Notes under the pieces: model-generated
Database searches by the model: none
What the model saw: only the letters and a program-made list of their open reading frames with translations
Told to the model about the DNA's origin: nothing
Position numbers and translations under genes: made by a program
In this document: positions 32,298 through 42,908 of the stretch, piece after piece
Position numbering within the stretch: the stretch's first letter is position 1
How the letters are laid out: every line of letters starts with the position of its first letter
Origin: an uncultured Chlorobiota bacterium
Lineage (GTDB): Bacteria > Bacteroidota > Bacteroidia > Bacteroidales > JAADGE01
Direction of reading: 5' to 3'
Length of the DNA: 64,000 nucleotides
Assembly: GCA_947311255.1 (NCBI GenBank)
Contig: CAMZKL010000016.1
Location: forward strand, 35,340-99,339

Positions 32298-33911
32298 TTA
32301 TTGAGAGAATGATGCATTTGAAATAAATAATGAATTGTTTACGGCATTTCTATATGCGTTTTTTGCCGAATTTGATGAATTTATTTTTAAGTTAACATTA
32401 AAACCGTTATCATTAAAGTTTTCGTGCCACCAGCACATTGCATCAATGTCTTCTGCATATGTTCCGTTAGGTCCTACTGCATTGTATGCATCTGTAATCC
32501 ATTGAGATTTGTTGCCTAATGAGGGATAATCTATAACACCCATTTCAAGAACAGCAATGGGTTTGCCTGAATTTGAAATTGATGATATTTCTGCCCAATT
32601 ATCATTCAGCATATTTTCAAAAGACCACCAACCGTCATTTGTATCTTGCGGTCCGTAAACACTAAGTCCAATCCAATCAATATAATCATCGCCAGGATAA
32701 TAATCTTTCATTTTGTTCCAGCTTACTTGGGGGTCGTTGTCTGCATTTACATGAAAAAACCAAGTTACATTATTAACACCTCTTGAATTAAAAATGTCAA
32801 TAATATGTCTGTATGCATCTCTAAAACGTTCAGCTCCGTCATATTTGTCAGGATTTCCGTATCCTGTTTTGTTATTTTTACCATTCCATTTTGCATTCCA
32901 AGGAAACCAATCTCCGTTACATTCTGTTCCAAATTCAATAAGCAAAGGATATTCCACAGCTTTTGCATTGTCAGCCCATTGTTCTAATTCTGCATCAAAG
33001 TTACCGTCTATAAAAGCTTGCATTGTGTAAACAGGGTCGGGAGTATCTTCATCTTCATTTCTTGGCATTATTCTGATAAACGGTACTTTTCCTGCATTAT
33101 GAATAATATTTACTTCTGATTGCGGAAAGTGTATTCCGTCAAACCAATTGTCTGAAAAGTATGCCCATGTAATATCTTTGTTTGCAAGGTTTTCAAAGTT
33201 ACTGATTTTATTTGCAGAAACTTCATCTTCAAAACCTCCGAAATTTGTGTATGCCGAATGATAAATATGTGTTCCGCTTGGTTCTAAAAGTTTTGTTCCC
33301 GTTTGCTGGTTTTGTGTTTTTATTTCAATAACTAAATAATCTAAATTGCTGTTTTCGTTTGCATTATTAGATTTATACATTAATCTTATTTCTCCGTTTG
33401 ATGATTTAATAAAGTTATTTGAAGTTTTTGTCCACTCATTGCTTGACCATTTCCAATCTTGTGCAAATGTATTTTTGCCGAGAGTTACCCATTTGTTGGT
33501 TGAAAAATTTCTTATTTTCCAATACCATTTTTGACTGTTGTATTTTCTTCCTTTGTAGTTTGTTTTTACTTTTATTTCTACAACTTCACTTTTGTCTATA
33601 TCATCAGGTAAATAAAAATATATGTATCCTTGATAACGTTGACTGTTTGGTTGAAAATCAATATATTTGTTCCAATTATCTTGTGTTCCTGATTGGTCTT
33701 TTGTGTTTAATTTGCTTAAAGGTGCATCTTGCCAATATCCTTTGCTGTTTGTTATATGGTCGACATATAAAGTATGAGTAATACTTTTATCGGCAGTAAT
33801 TATCGGAGAATTATCGGGTGTTATAGATTTTTTTTGAATTATGTTTTCTTTTTTGCAAGAAAATGCAAACATAATTATTAAAATAAATGTAAATTGTTTT
33901 AAATTTTTCAT
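32298..33911 (-). CDS. GH26-like glycoside hydrolase with extra N-terminal (DNRLRE-like) domain, paralogue of 31182..32294
   Basis: PLLIEFGTECNGDWFPWNAKWNGKN; DYYPGDDYIDWIGLSVYGPQDTNDGW; IAVLEMGV; N-terminal beta domain. Confidence 0.85.
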   Translation of the reverse strand: MKNLKQFTFILIIMFAFSCKKENIIQKKSITPDNSPIITADKSITHTLYVDHITNSKGYWQDAPLSKLNTKDQSGTQDNWNKYIDFQPNSQRYQGYIYFYLPDDIDKSEVVEIKVKTNYKGRKYNSQKWYWKIRNFSTNKWVTLGKNTFAQDWKWSSNEWTKTSNNFIKSSNGEIRLMYKSNNANENSNLDYLVIEIKTQNQQTGTKLLEPSGTHIYHSAYTNFGGFEDEVSANKISNFENLANKDITWAYFSDNWFDGIHFPQSEVNIIHNAGKVPFIRIMPRNEDEDTPDPVYTMQAFIDGNFDAELEQWADNAKAVEYPLLIEFGTECNGDWFPWNAKWNGKNNKTGYGNPDKYDGAERFRDAYRHIIDIFNSRGVNNVTWFFHVNADNDPQVSWNKMKDYYPGDDYIDWIGLSVYGPQDTNDGWWSFENMLNDNWAEISSISNSGKPIAVLEMGVIDYPSLGNKSQWITDAYNAVGPNGTYAEDIDAMCWWHENFNDNGFNVNLKINSSNSAKNAYRNAVNNSLFISNASFSQ

Positions 33912-33923
33912 AACTTTTATTTA

Positions 33924-36788
33924 TTATTGATATTTATCTTGAACAATAAAAGGTTGTTTCCCTTCTAAATCTTCTTTTGAAAATTTTGCAGTTATAGTTT
34001 TTTCTTCTCCCGGTAAAAGGATTAAAAAGTTGTCAGACCAAAATGTCGGTAAAACTTCTTCTCCATTTTTTCCTTTTGTTATCATTAATCTTTTCATAAA
34101 AGCAAGTTTTTTACTTGTATTTTTAACTATAACAGTTGCCATAATTTCATTTTCTTCGTCTTTAAGAGTTGATTTTATAACTAAGTTAACATTTTCAAGA
34201 TTTGCTAAATCCGTAAAATCTACTCTTTTTGAGAGTTCTTTACTGTCAAGCCTTGCACGTTTTAAAGCTGCATAAACTTTTTTGTCAAGTTTGTTGCTTT
34301 CGGGAGCAAACCAATAGAAATTGTCGGATAAAATGTTGTTTTTGTCGTCTTTCAGAATTAATTTTACAAAATATGTTGATTTTATATTTTGTGGTTTTTT
34401 TACAGAAAATACTTCTGTATATTTATTTTCTTCTATGTTTAAATTTTCTTCTTTTTCAGAAATTACATTTAAATTAAAATCATAAACTTTAACAGATACT
34501 TTTAAGTTTTTATATTGCTTGTATGTTGCATTAATAACAGAAACTTTAAAATTATTTTCATTTAGTTGAATATGAAGTGGTTCCATTGCTTTTTTTGCAA
34601 AATAATATGCCGAAGTAGGGTTTAAATACCAATCGTAAAGTTGCCAAACAACAGTAGGCCATGTTGAATTAAGTTTCCATAACATTACTCCGCTTGTAAT
34701 GTCCCACATTCTGTGATTTGCAGCTTCGTACATTGCTCTGTAACTTGCAGCATTAATATATTGTGCATTTTTTATATATTCTTGAGCGGTTTTTGGTTTT
34801 CCGTATCGTGAGCGTAAAGCAACATCGTATGCTCTGTACACATATCCGTCATCGTCCCATGCTCCGTGATGTGCCCATTTTTTATTCAAAGGATAAATGT
34901 CTGTTTTTTCTGATTTTTCAATATCATTAATAAACTTTTTCATGCTCGTGTATGTAGGAACGGAAGGTACACCGAGTTCATCTCTGAACATTTGTTGTTT
35001 AACAGATAAAACCATATCGTAATAATACTTGTGAGGGTACCATGTGTAGTCGGGAGCACCGTCGTCGGTTATACCTAATGGTAGATCTTCTTTCATATAG
35101 GGGGTTAATTTGTCAACATCCCAGTCGTAGCTGGAAGTTGGGACAAATTCTCCTGTAGGATGATTTTGTTTTAGAAGTTTTTTTACAGGGTTATATATTT
35201 CTTCTCTAACGATTGTTTCGCATTGAAGCGTCCAAAGAGATAGGGAAGGGTGGTTTCTGTATCTTTTAATAATATCGTCGGCATTACTTATCGCTAAATC
35301 GGCATCTTTAGGGTTTGCAAATGATGCTGTTCCTGGGTAAGATGTCCAACACTGGAAGAATGTTTCCCACATCATAAGTCCGTATTTATCATATGTTTCC
35401 ATGACATATTCGGGAGGCGAAGGCATATCTTCATTTGCAATCATTACAACATTTGCGTTTGCCAAAAGTCTTGCTTCATTGTACATTCTTTTTGGGTTCA
35501 TATTAAGCATCATATCTGGTTGTAACCATCCGCCTCTAGCAAATATCTTTTTCCCGTTTACCCAAAATATTCTCCCGAATTCACCGTCAATTTCTTTTAA
35601 TGTATTTGTAAGTTCTCTGATGCCGAATGTTGTTTCGCTTATATCGGAAATTTTTTTGTTTTTAATAAATTCCAATTTTAATTTATGAAGGTTTTGATTT
35701 CCGTAACCGTTTGGCCACCAAAGCAAGGGGTTTTTAATACTTAATTGTGGAAAGTCATTGTAATCAACACTTACGGTTATTGTTTTGTTTGCAGGAATTT
35801 CAACTTGTTTTTCGAAAGTTATTGTTTTAAAATTACCTTTCATTTTTTTCTTATAGCTGTAAAAATCAACTTCTTTTACAAAATCAATTGTTCCTTTTAT
35901 TTTTCCTTTAACAGGTTTGTTAGAAGTATTAATAAGTTCGGCACTAATTGTTAAGTCTGCTTTTGTTGTGTCCGGCAGGTTAAGTTTTGTAATAATATAC
36001 GGGTTTGTAATATCAACATCATTTGTAAATGTTAAAAATACATCTTGATAGATACCCATATTTCTGTCTCTTACAACGGGAGCACAATCCCATCCGGCAG
36101 AAAATTTAAGAGTTGCATCTTTAAATATTTCTGTTCCCCAACCTCTTTGAGGTCCGAAAACTTCTAATTGAGCACCCGGATATGGAGTTCCGATGTTATC
36201 AACTTGATAAATTTTTACGGCAAGTATATTTTTTTTATCTTTATTTACATAATCAGTAATGTTAAATTTGTATCTTTTAAACATTCCGACCATATTTTTT
36301 GCATTGGTTAGTTGTTTTCCGTTAATCCAAACGTCTGCTCTGTAATTTATTCCGTCAAAATTTAACCAAATATTATTGTTTGTGTTTTCTTTTTCGATAT
36401 TAAATTCAGTTCTGAACCAATAGGGGTTTTTAAAAGGATTCGGATGGTTTTTGATATGTGAATATTTTTCTAAATTTAAGCGTTTGTTTAAAGAGTCGGA
36501 AGCATCAGGAATAAGGAAATTGTTTAAATCAAAATGCGGATCGGGGTAAATATTTGCATTAACAAGAGCTCGTAAAACTGTTGTAGGGACTTCCACGTTT
36601 AACCATTTTTCATCTTTAAATTGCGGTGTGGAAATTTCTTTATCTTTTTCTGGTATTTTTAGTGATGATATTAATTTCCAATCTTTTAGAAATTGTTTTT
36701 TGAAGATGTCTTTATTTTTGTTATCTTTATTGCAAGAGAAGAAAGATAATAATATGATTATTAATATGTTAATTTTTATATTTTTCAT
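33924..36788 (-). CDS. GH2 family hydrolase (exo-beta-D-glucosaminidase / beta-mannosidase-like)
   Basis: WLNVEVPTTVLRALVNANIYPDPHFDLNNFLIPD; PYWFRTEFNIE; NIWLNFDGINYRADVWINGKQL; ARGGWLQPDMMLN; LQCET. Confidence 0.88.
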   Translation of the reverse strand: MKNIKINILIIILLSFFSCNKDNKNKDIFKKQFLKDWKLISSLKIPEKDKEISTPQFKDEKWLNVEVPTTVLRALVNANIYPDPHFDLNNFLIPDASDSLNKRLNLEKYSHIKNHPNPFKNPYWFRTEFNIEKENTNNNIWLNFDGINYRADVWINGKQLTNAKNMVGMFKRYKFNITDYVNKDKKNILAVKIYQVDNIGTPYPGAQLEVFGPQRGWGTEIFKDATLKFSAGWDCAPVVRDRNMGIYQDVFLTFTNDVDITNPYIITKLNLPDTTKADLTISAELINTSNKPVKGKIKGTIDFVKEVDFYSYKKKMKGNFKTITFEKQVEIPANKTITVSVDYNDFPQLSIKNPLLWWPNGYGNQNLHKLKLEFIKNKKISDISETTFGIRELTNTLKEIDGEFGRIFWVNGKKIFARGGWLQPDMMLNMNPKRMYNEARLLANANVVMIANEDMPSPPEYVMETYDKYGLMMWETFFQCWTSYPGTASFANPKDADLAISNADDIIKRYRNHPSLSLWTLQCETIVREEIYNPVKKLLKQNHPTGEFVPTSSYDWDVDKLTPYMKEDLPLGITDDGAPDYTWYPHKYYYDMVLSVKQQMFRDELGVPSVPTYTSMKKFINDIEKSEKTDIYPLNKKWAHHGAWDDDGYVYRAYDVALRSRYGKPKTAQEYIKNAQYINAASYRAMYEAANHRMWDITSGVMLWKLNSTWPTVVWQLYDWYLNPTSAYYFAKKAMEPLHIQLNENNFKVSVINATYKQYKNLKVSVKVYDFNLNVISEKEENLNIEENKYTEVFSVKKPQNIKSTYFVKLILKDDKNNILSDNFYWFAPESNKLDKKVYAALKRARLDSKELSKRVDFTDLANLENVNLVIKSTLKDEENEIMATVIVKNTSKKLAFMKRLMITKGKNGEEVLPTFWSDNFLILLPGEEKTITAKFSKEDLEGKQPFIVQDKYQ

Positions 36789-36803
36789 TTTGTGTTTTAT
36801 TAT

Positions 36804-37688
36804 TTATAAAGCTAATGCTGCTGCACCGATAAAGCCGGCATAGTCTCCGAGTTCTGCAAAAACAATTTTTATTTTTTGTGCAGGGACTTCACAAATGTTT
36901 TTTAATAATTGTTTTTCGGTATGTTTTAAAAAGAATTTTCCAGCATTAGAAATTGAGCCTCCTAATATTACAATTTCAGGGTCTAAAATATTTATGCTCC
37001 ATGCCATTGCATAAGCTAAATGTTCTCCGAATATTTTCCAAGTTTCCAAGGCATCTTTATCATTATTTTCGGCAAGTTTAAAAATTTCGACAGATTCCAT
37101 GTCTTTTCCCGACACGGATTTGTAAATTTTTGAAACGCCTTTTCCTGAGATGTAATCTTCAATTATTCCAGATTTGTACGGAGAAATCCAAATTTCACCA
37201 GCAGTTTGGGTTGCACCATTTAGAATTTTACCGTTAATAATTACTGCAGCTCCAAAACCTGTTCCCAAAGTAAAACCTAATACATTTTTTTTGGATTTTC
37301 CTGCTCCGAAAATAGTTTCGCCGAATATTAAGCAATTAGCATCATTATTAATAAATACTTTTGTATTAAAATAATTTGCAATTGTATGTTGTAACGGAAA
37401 ATAATTCATGGTAGGAAGTTGTGGACATTCCAGAATTATTCCTGTTTTTATGTCCAAAGGACCTGTTGTTCCGATTCCAATTCCGGCAATATTGTTTATG
37501 TTAACTTCTAATCTGTCAAAAATAGTTTCAATACTTGACGTTATTCTTTGAATAATTCTTTCAGATGGGTCATGCCCGTCGGTCGGAATCTTAACAGGAA
37601 CGCATAAAACTTTACCTTTTTCGGATATTGCACCTGTCATAATTTTAGTTCCGCCTAAATCAACTCCTATGTATATTTTTTTTGCCAT
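36804..37688 (-). CDS. ROK family sugar kinase
   Basis: YIGVDLGGTKIMTGAISEKG; GIGIGTTGPLD; INNDANCLIFGE; GFTLGTGFGAAVIINGKI. Confidence 0.92.
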   Translation of the reverse strand: MAKKIYIGVDLGGTKIMTGAISEKGKVLCVPVKIPTDGHDPSERIIQRITSSIETIFDRLEVNINNIAGIGIGTTGPLDIKTGIILECPQLPTMNYFPLQHTIANYFNTKVFINNDANCLIFGETIFGAGKSKKNVLGFTLGTGFGAAVIINGKILNGATQTAGEIWISPYKSGIIEDYISGKGVSKIYKSVSGKDMESVEIFKLAENNDKDALETWKIFGEHLAYAMAWSINILDPEIVILGGSISNAGKFFLKHTEKQLLKNICEVPAQKIKIVFAELGDYAGFIGAAALAL

Positions 37689-37702
37689 ATTAAGGTTTTT
37701 GT

Positions 37703-38755
37703 TTATTCAACAGCTGTTACTTTTGCTCCGTGTGAAAAACTGCCGGCTTCAAATCCTTTATTTTTTGCATATTCATCAATATAAAGCTGAATGGGTATTA
37801 TACTTTCAATTGAAAATAAGAATTCATCTTGTTCCGGTATATTTAAGATTTTTATTTTATTGTTTGAGATATTTATTTCTGAATTAGTAATAATTAAAAC
37901 TTTGCCTCCGAAGTTTGCAATATCTTTTGCCATTTTTAGGTTTTGCTCAAAAGTTTTTCCTTTTGGAATAAATATTATTGTTTTTACACCTTCTTGAACC
38001 ATTTCTATGGGGCCGTGTCTGAATTCTCCACCGAAATATCCGGTTGCCGCAACTTTAATGGCTTCTTTAAACATTAGACTGCTTTGCATTGCGGAAGCAT
38101 AGGCAGGTCCTCTTGCAATTATTTGTATTGTTTCTATGTTGCCGAAAAAATAAATGTGTTTTGAAATGTTTTTTTGATAAAAATTAATTCTTTCTTCAAC
38201 ATCAATAATTAATTTTTTGATTTTTTTAATTTTACTGTCATTCCATTCATCATTTATGTACCATGCAAAGATGTATGTTACAAGAAGTATTGAAACAAAT
38301 GTTTTTGTTGATGTCATTTTTTCCTGTCCTGCATTACTGTACAATGTATAATCTGATTTTTTGTCAAGAGTACTGTTTTTGGTATTTGTAATTCCTAAAC
38401 ATTTAACTTTTTTAGGAATATTTTTTAATATTTCAACGACTTCGTAGCTTTCTCCTGATTGAGAAAAGCAAACGAGAAGTGTTTCCTTATTAAGCACTTG
38501 AAAATTATAATGTAATAATTCGCCGGCATTAATTACAAAAGTACTTATTCCCATTTTGCTGAATATATTTGATGCTGCAAAAGATGTGAAATAAGAACTT
38601 CCCATTCCCGTAAAAATTATTTGCTCAAATTCATTGTTTCTCAGCATTCTTTTCAGTGCGGATAAAGTTTTTAAATTATCTTCATTTAAATACAGTTTTA
38701 GTGTATTTTCTAATGCTTTCGGTTGTTCTGTAATTTCTTTTAAAAATAAGTTCAT
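37703..38755 (-). CDS. SIS-domain sugar-phosphate isomerase/deaminase (GlmS/AgaS-like)
   Basis: GMGSSYFTSFAASNIFSKMG; CFSQSGESYEVVEIL; GRGPAYASAMQSSLMFKEAIKVAATGYFGGEFRHGPIEMV; likely ATG at 38755 overlaps upstream TAA. Confidence 0.88.
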   Translation of the reverse strand: MNLFLKEITEQPKALENTLKLYLNEDNLKTLSALKRMLRNNEFEQIIFTGMGSSYFTSFAASNIFSKMGISTFVINAGELLHYNFQVLNKETLLVCFSQSGESYEVVEILKNIPKKVKCLGITNTKNSTLDKKSDYTLYSNAGQEKMTSTKTFVSILLVTYIFAWYINDEWNDSKIKKIKKLIIDVEERINFYQKNISKHIYFFGNIETIQIIARGPAYASAMQSSLMFKEAIKVAATGYFGGEFRHGPIEMVQEGVKTIIFIPKGKTFEQNLKMAKDIANFGGKVLIITNSEINISNNKIKILNIPEQDEFLFSIESIIPIQLYIDEYAKNKGFEAGSFSHGAKVTAVE

Positions 38756-39678
38756 TATTTTACTTTTATCATTTTTAAATTCCAAATAGTTTTTTCTTTA
38801 TCAAGTGCATGTGAGTATGATACATATAGTTTATTGTCAATTACATACTGGAAAGCACATGCATCATTATTTGAAAGTATCGGATTGTTTTTTGCTCTTT
38901 TGTAATTGCCGTCTATTTTATCGGAATAAAAGGCATTAGTAACCCATTTTCCGGATAGTTTTCCGGTGTCAAATTCTTCAACTAAAAGATAGTATGTATT
39001 GTTATAAAATGCTATTGAAGGAGCAGCAATGGTTTTTGATAAAGAAATTATGAATTTTGGTTTGCTGTCTTTAAGTTTTAAAATATTATTTGATTTTTTT
39101 ATGGCAATATTCCATTTTTTGTTTGTTTTTGCTCTTTCAGTACCGTTATAATAAAAGAGATAAAAATTATTGTCGTTTTTATTAAAATAAATAAAAGGGT
39201 TTTGGTTTTGTTTTCCTTTTTCAAAAGGCACAATAACTGTCTTATTGTTGAAGTCTGTTCCGTCTTTGCTTGTCTGCATTACAATTCTGCTGTCATAAGA
39301 TTTATTATATTCAGCATAAAACATATAAAAAGTTTCATTTGCAAAAATAACTGTCGGCCATCTGCAATTTTTATTTATTATTGGGTTGTGTTCATATTTT
39401 TCCCAATATTCTAAATCGTTGCTTCTGGCAAGACCGCTTTTTTTTACCAATGGATTTGTGTTGTTATAGTGGTCCAATCCGTAATATGCCCAATATTTAT
39501 ATCCGTCTTTATTGGCTTCAACAATTGAAAATGTGTGTACTTTATTTGCATCCCAATTGCATTTGTCTCCTTGTAAAATTACTGAATTCCAAACAATTGA
39601 CGGATATTCATTTTTTTGAGCAAATGTTTTAGCTCCGAATATTAAAAATATTAATAGACTTAATTTTAGGGTTTTCAT
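38755..39678 (-). CDS. Five-bladed beta-propeller glycosidase (GH43/GH32/GH130-like)
   Basis: Signal peptide; KSGLARSNDLEYWEKYEHNPIINKNCRWPTVIFANETFYMFYAEYN; KRAKNNPIL. Confidence 0.7.
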   Translation of the reverse strand: MKTLKLSLLIFLIFGAKTFAQKNEYPSIVWNSVILQGDKCNWDANKVHTFSIVEANKDGYKYWAYYGLDHYNNTNPLVKKSGLARSNDLEYWEKYEHNPIINKNCRWPTVIFANETFYMFYAEYNKSYDSRIVMQTSKDGTDFNNKTVIVPFEKGKQNQNPFIYFNKNDNNFYLFYYNGTERAKTNKKWNIAIKKSNNILKLKDSKPKFIISLSKTIAAPSIAFYNNTYYLLVEEFDTGKLSGKWVTNAFYSDKIDGNYKRAKNNPILSNNDACAFQYVIDNKLYVSYSHALDKEKTIWNLKMIKVK

Positions 39679-39856
39679 TTGTATAAGTTTGTTTAATTAA
39701 TTCATTTTAAATAAGTTGCTTGTGCGTTCGTATTTATAACACTTGTGTTGTTTTTATATTGGAACATTTGCTTTTTTGCAAGTAATTTGTATGCCTGTTT
39801 ATAGTTATACCCTTGTGTGTCAAAATTTTGGAATGGGTATTTTATTTTATTAAAAT

Positions 39857-40639
39857 TTATACAGTTGTAATTTTCACTCCTAATTTTTCATACATTGATA
39901 ATTCGGTATCTGTCATTTTTTTTGTAGTTATTATTTTATCAAGTTTTTCAATTTTAGAGATTACTGCCAAACTACGTCTTCCGAATTTAGATTCATCTGC
40001 AAGCAAAATAATTTCGCCGGAAACATTTATCATTGTCTGTGTTGTGCTTGCTTCGTTTATGTTTGGAGTTGTTAATCCGTGTTCAAAATCAATTCCGTCT
40101 GTTCCTAAAAACAGTTTGCCGGAAGATAATCTTTTCAAAACGGTTTCTGCCAAGGGTCCGATTAGTGTTAATGTGTCTTTAAAAAGGTTACCTCCTGTTA
40201 AAATTACTTCAATATTTGAATTTATTAATTCAACTGCTATATTTAAAGCATTAGTAATAACAGTTATGTTTTTTTTGTTAAGTATTTCTTTTGCTAATAA
40301 ATTTGTGGTTGAACCGGAATCTAAAATTATTGTATCTCCTTCTTTAATCAACTTTGCAGCTTCTTTTACGATTCTTAATTTTTCATCAAGAAATATTTTT
40401 TCTTTTTCGGTAAGAGCTAAACCTCTAAATAACTGATTGTTTTTTATAGCTCCTCCGTGTGTTCTTTTTAAAGCTCCAGACTTTTCTAATACAGCTAAAT
40501 CTTTTCTGATGGTAACAGCTGTTGTATTGAATTTTTCAATAAGGTCATTTGTTGAAATCCTATTTTTTTTATCAAGAATTTTTAAAATTTCCTCTCTTCT
40601 TTCTTCTTGAAAAATGTTATTTTCACTTACATACTTCAC
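39857..40639 (-). CDS. DeoR/GlpR family transcriptional regulator
   Basis: RREEILKILDKKNRISTNDLIEKFNTTAVTIRKDLAVLEKSGALKRTHGGAI; DSGSTTNLLAKEI. Confidence 0.95.
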   Translation of the reverse strand: MKYVSENNIFQEERREEILKILDKKNRISTNDLIEKFNTTAVTIRKDLAVLEKSGALKRTHGGAIKNNQLFRGLALTEKEKIFLDEKLRIVKEAAKLIKEGDTIILDSGSTTNLLAKEILNKKNITVITNALNIAVELINSNIEVILTGGNLFKDTLTLIGPLAETVLKRLSSGKLFLGTDGIDFEHGLTTPNINEASTTQTMINVSGEIILLADESKFGRRSLAVISKIEKLDKIITTKKMTDTELSMYEKLGVKITTV

Positions 40640-40687
40640 TGCACTATCTTTTAGTTTTGCATTTAAAATAATTTACTAGTATTTAAG

Positions 40688-40717
40688 TTCGTTTACTTTC
40701 GTTTACTTTCGTTTTGC
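40688..40717. promoter_or_regulatory. Triplicate operator-like repeat upstream of DeoR gene
   Basis: TTCGTTTACT-TTCGTTTACT-TTCGTTTTGC, exact 10-bp spacing, about 50 bp upstream of the DeoR start. Confidence 0.6.
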
Positions 40718-41210
40718 AATTATAGGACATTTTTTTAATTTTACAAAACAAAATGTTGTATAACATAATTTTTTGTGTTATGATATTTTTTAATAGCATT
40801 TATAGATGTACAACTAATTTTATAGATATGTTTTACTTTATTGCCGCTAAGTTCAGATTTTATTATTTCACTTAATTTTTAACTTAACCCAATATCTACA
40901 CAAGGAGTATTCTTCCTTTTTATGAAGCATTTTGTCATTTTATGTATTTATATACAAGTTCATTCTTTTTTACTCATCTTAGAAAAGAACTTTTAAATAA
41001 TACGTATTAATTATCTCATATTCAGACAACAATAAAGATTAAAAAAAAAGAAACTTAATACTTAGGAAATTTGGAAATACTTAAAATTTACAGTATTATA
41101 ATATGTTTATATTCAATAAATTATAAGTTGCAAATATTGATTTTATATTTGAGAAAAGAATTTAAATTCTAATAATTAGATTTTTAAAATAATTTATTAG
41201 TTTGCCATGC

Positions 41211-42011
41211 TTAATTTTTTATTATTTTAAAGTAGTTTTCAGAAATTATTTTTAATATTTCATTATTTGTTGAAAAATGTGTTGTATTTATTTGATTTAC
41301 AGCTAAAACACCAATTGATGTCCCTGTTATAAATGCGGCATCAAAGTTTGCTATTTCTTTCAAGAAAATATCTTTTTCTAGAACTTTAATATTTTTTTTG
41401 TTGCAAATTTTAAATATAAAATCTCGTGTTATTCCTTTTAAAACATCTCTTGATTTTGGAGTTGTAAGTTTGTTATTTTTAATGAAAAATATATTTGACT
41501 TACTGCATTCCGTAATTTTATTATTTTTAGATATTAATAATGTTTCAAAGACATTTTTGTTTTTTGTATTAGATTTAAGAAACTCTCTGAGTTTATAGTT
41601 TATTACTTTTGCATTTGGGTCTATACGTTCAATTTTTTTAGAAATAATTTTCACTCCGTATTCGTAAACATCAGCTTTAGGTTCAATGTTTTGTAGAAAG
41701 AAACAAATTAATGTATTTTTTCTACCATAAAATCTTATTACAAACTTTAACCTACCATTTTTAATTTTATTGATTTCAATAAGTTTTAAAACTTGTTTTT
41801 TTACCTCTTTATCAGAAATTGAAATTTTTAAATTTTTAATTTCTGCAGATTGATGGAATCTTTTTAAATGCTCATCAAAAAAAAGAGGAGAATAATTTGA
41901 AATTTTAATAACTTCATAAATTGAGATTCCTTTTTCCAATTCTGAAATTTGAAAATCTTTTACAGGAATCTTTTTTCCATCAACTATAAAATAATTTGCT
42001 ATACAAGGCAT
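41211..42011 (-). CDS. Aminotransferase class IV (BCAT/ADC-lyase family)
   Basis: EKGISIYEVIKI; FFDEHLKRFHQSAEIKNL; NKITECSKSNIFFIKNNKLTTPKSRDVLKGITRDFIF. Confidence 0.88.
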   Translation of the reverse strand: MPCIANYFIVDGKKIPVKDFQISELEKGISIYEVIKISNYSPLFFDEHLKRFHQSAEIKNLKISISDKEVKKQVLKLIEINKIKNGRLKFVIRFYGRKNTLICFFLQNIEPKADVYEYGVKIISKKIERIDPNAKVINYKLREFLKSNTKNKNVFETLLISKNNKITECSKSNIFFIKNNKLTTPKSRDVLKGITRDFIFKICNKKNIKVLEKDIFLKEIANFDAAFITGTSIGVLAVNQINTTHFSTNNEILKIISENYFKIIKN

Positions 42012-42124
42012 AATTTATTGTAATTTAATGCAAAATAAAATATAAATTCGTAAAAATTGTTAAATTTGAGAAAATTAAAGAAATCTTTAATATTTTTATG
42101 CTTTTAATCTTCAAAAACTTATAG

Positions 42125-42847
42125 ATGAAGTTATATACTGATAAAGTTGTGAAAAGATACGGTAAAAGAACCGTAGTAAAAGGCATTTCCTTAGATGTTA
42201 ACAAAGGTGAAATAGTTGGGTTACTAGGGCCTAATGGAGCTGGAAAAACTACAACTTTTTACATGATTGTCGGTTTTATAAGACCAAATGAAGGGAATGT
42301 TTTTTTAGACAATATAAATATTACAAAATTACCAATGTATAAAAGGGCAAAGATGGGTATTGGTTATTTGCCACAAGAAGCATCCGTTTTTAGAAATTTA
42401 TCTGTTGAAAATAATATAAAAAGTGTTCTTGAAATGACAAAAATGTCAAGAAAAGAACAAAAAATACAAACTGAAAGGTTAATTGAAGAATTTGGACTAG
42501 ATCATATTCGTAAAAGTAAAGGAATTCAGCTATCTGGAGGAGAAAGAAGAAGAACCGAAATTGCAAGAGCACTCGCAATTAATCCTGCTTTTATTCTTTT
42601 AGACGAACCCTTTGCAGGTGTTGATCCTATTGCTGTTGAAGATATACAATCAATTGTAAGAACATTGAAGGAAAAAAATATTGGAGTGCTAATTACCGAT
42701 CACAATGTTCATGAAACTCTCAGGATAACAGATAGATCTTATTTGCTTTACGAAGGCAATATTTTAGAAGCCGGAACAGCGGAAGATTTAGCATCTAATC
42801 CTGAAGTAAGAGAAAAGTATTTAGGAAAGAATTTTGAATTAAGATAA
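42125..42847 (+). CDS. lptB: LPS export ABC transporter ATP-binding protein
   Basis: [75 protein letters not shown]. Confidence 0.95.
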   Translation: MKLYTDKVVKRYGKRTVVKGISLDVNKGEIVGLLGPNGAGKTTTFYMIVGFIRPNEGNVFLDNINITKLPMYKRAKMGIGYLPQEASVFRNLSVENNIKSVLEMTKMSRKEQKIQTERLIEEFGLDHIRKSKGIQLSGGERRRTEIARALAINPAFILLDEPFAGVDPIAVEDIQSIVRTLKEKNIGVLITDHNVHETLRITDRSYLLYEGNILEAGTAEDLASNPEVREKYLGKNFELR

Positions 42848-42850
42848 TTT

Positions 42851-42895
42851 AAAAGAGTTCAATTTTTAAAAATGAAAATGAACTCTTTTTTTTTA
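42851..42895 (+). terminator. Intrinsic terminator after lptB
   Basis: AAAAGAGTTCAatttttaaaaatgaaaaTGAACTCTTTTTTTT. Confidence 0.8.
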
Positions 42896-42908
42896 AGTAT
42901 GACTTTTT

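Noticed and set aside
40640-41210. Long AT-rich gap searched for an RNA gene or small ORF
   Set aside because: Apart from the DeoR-proximal repeats, nothing recognisable as tRNA, riboswitch or coding sequence.
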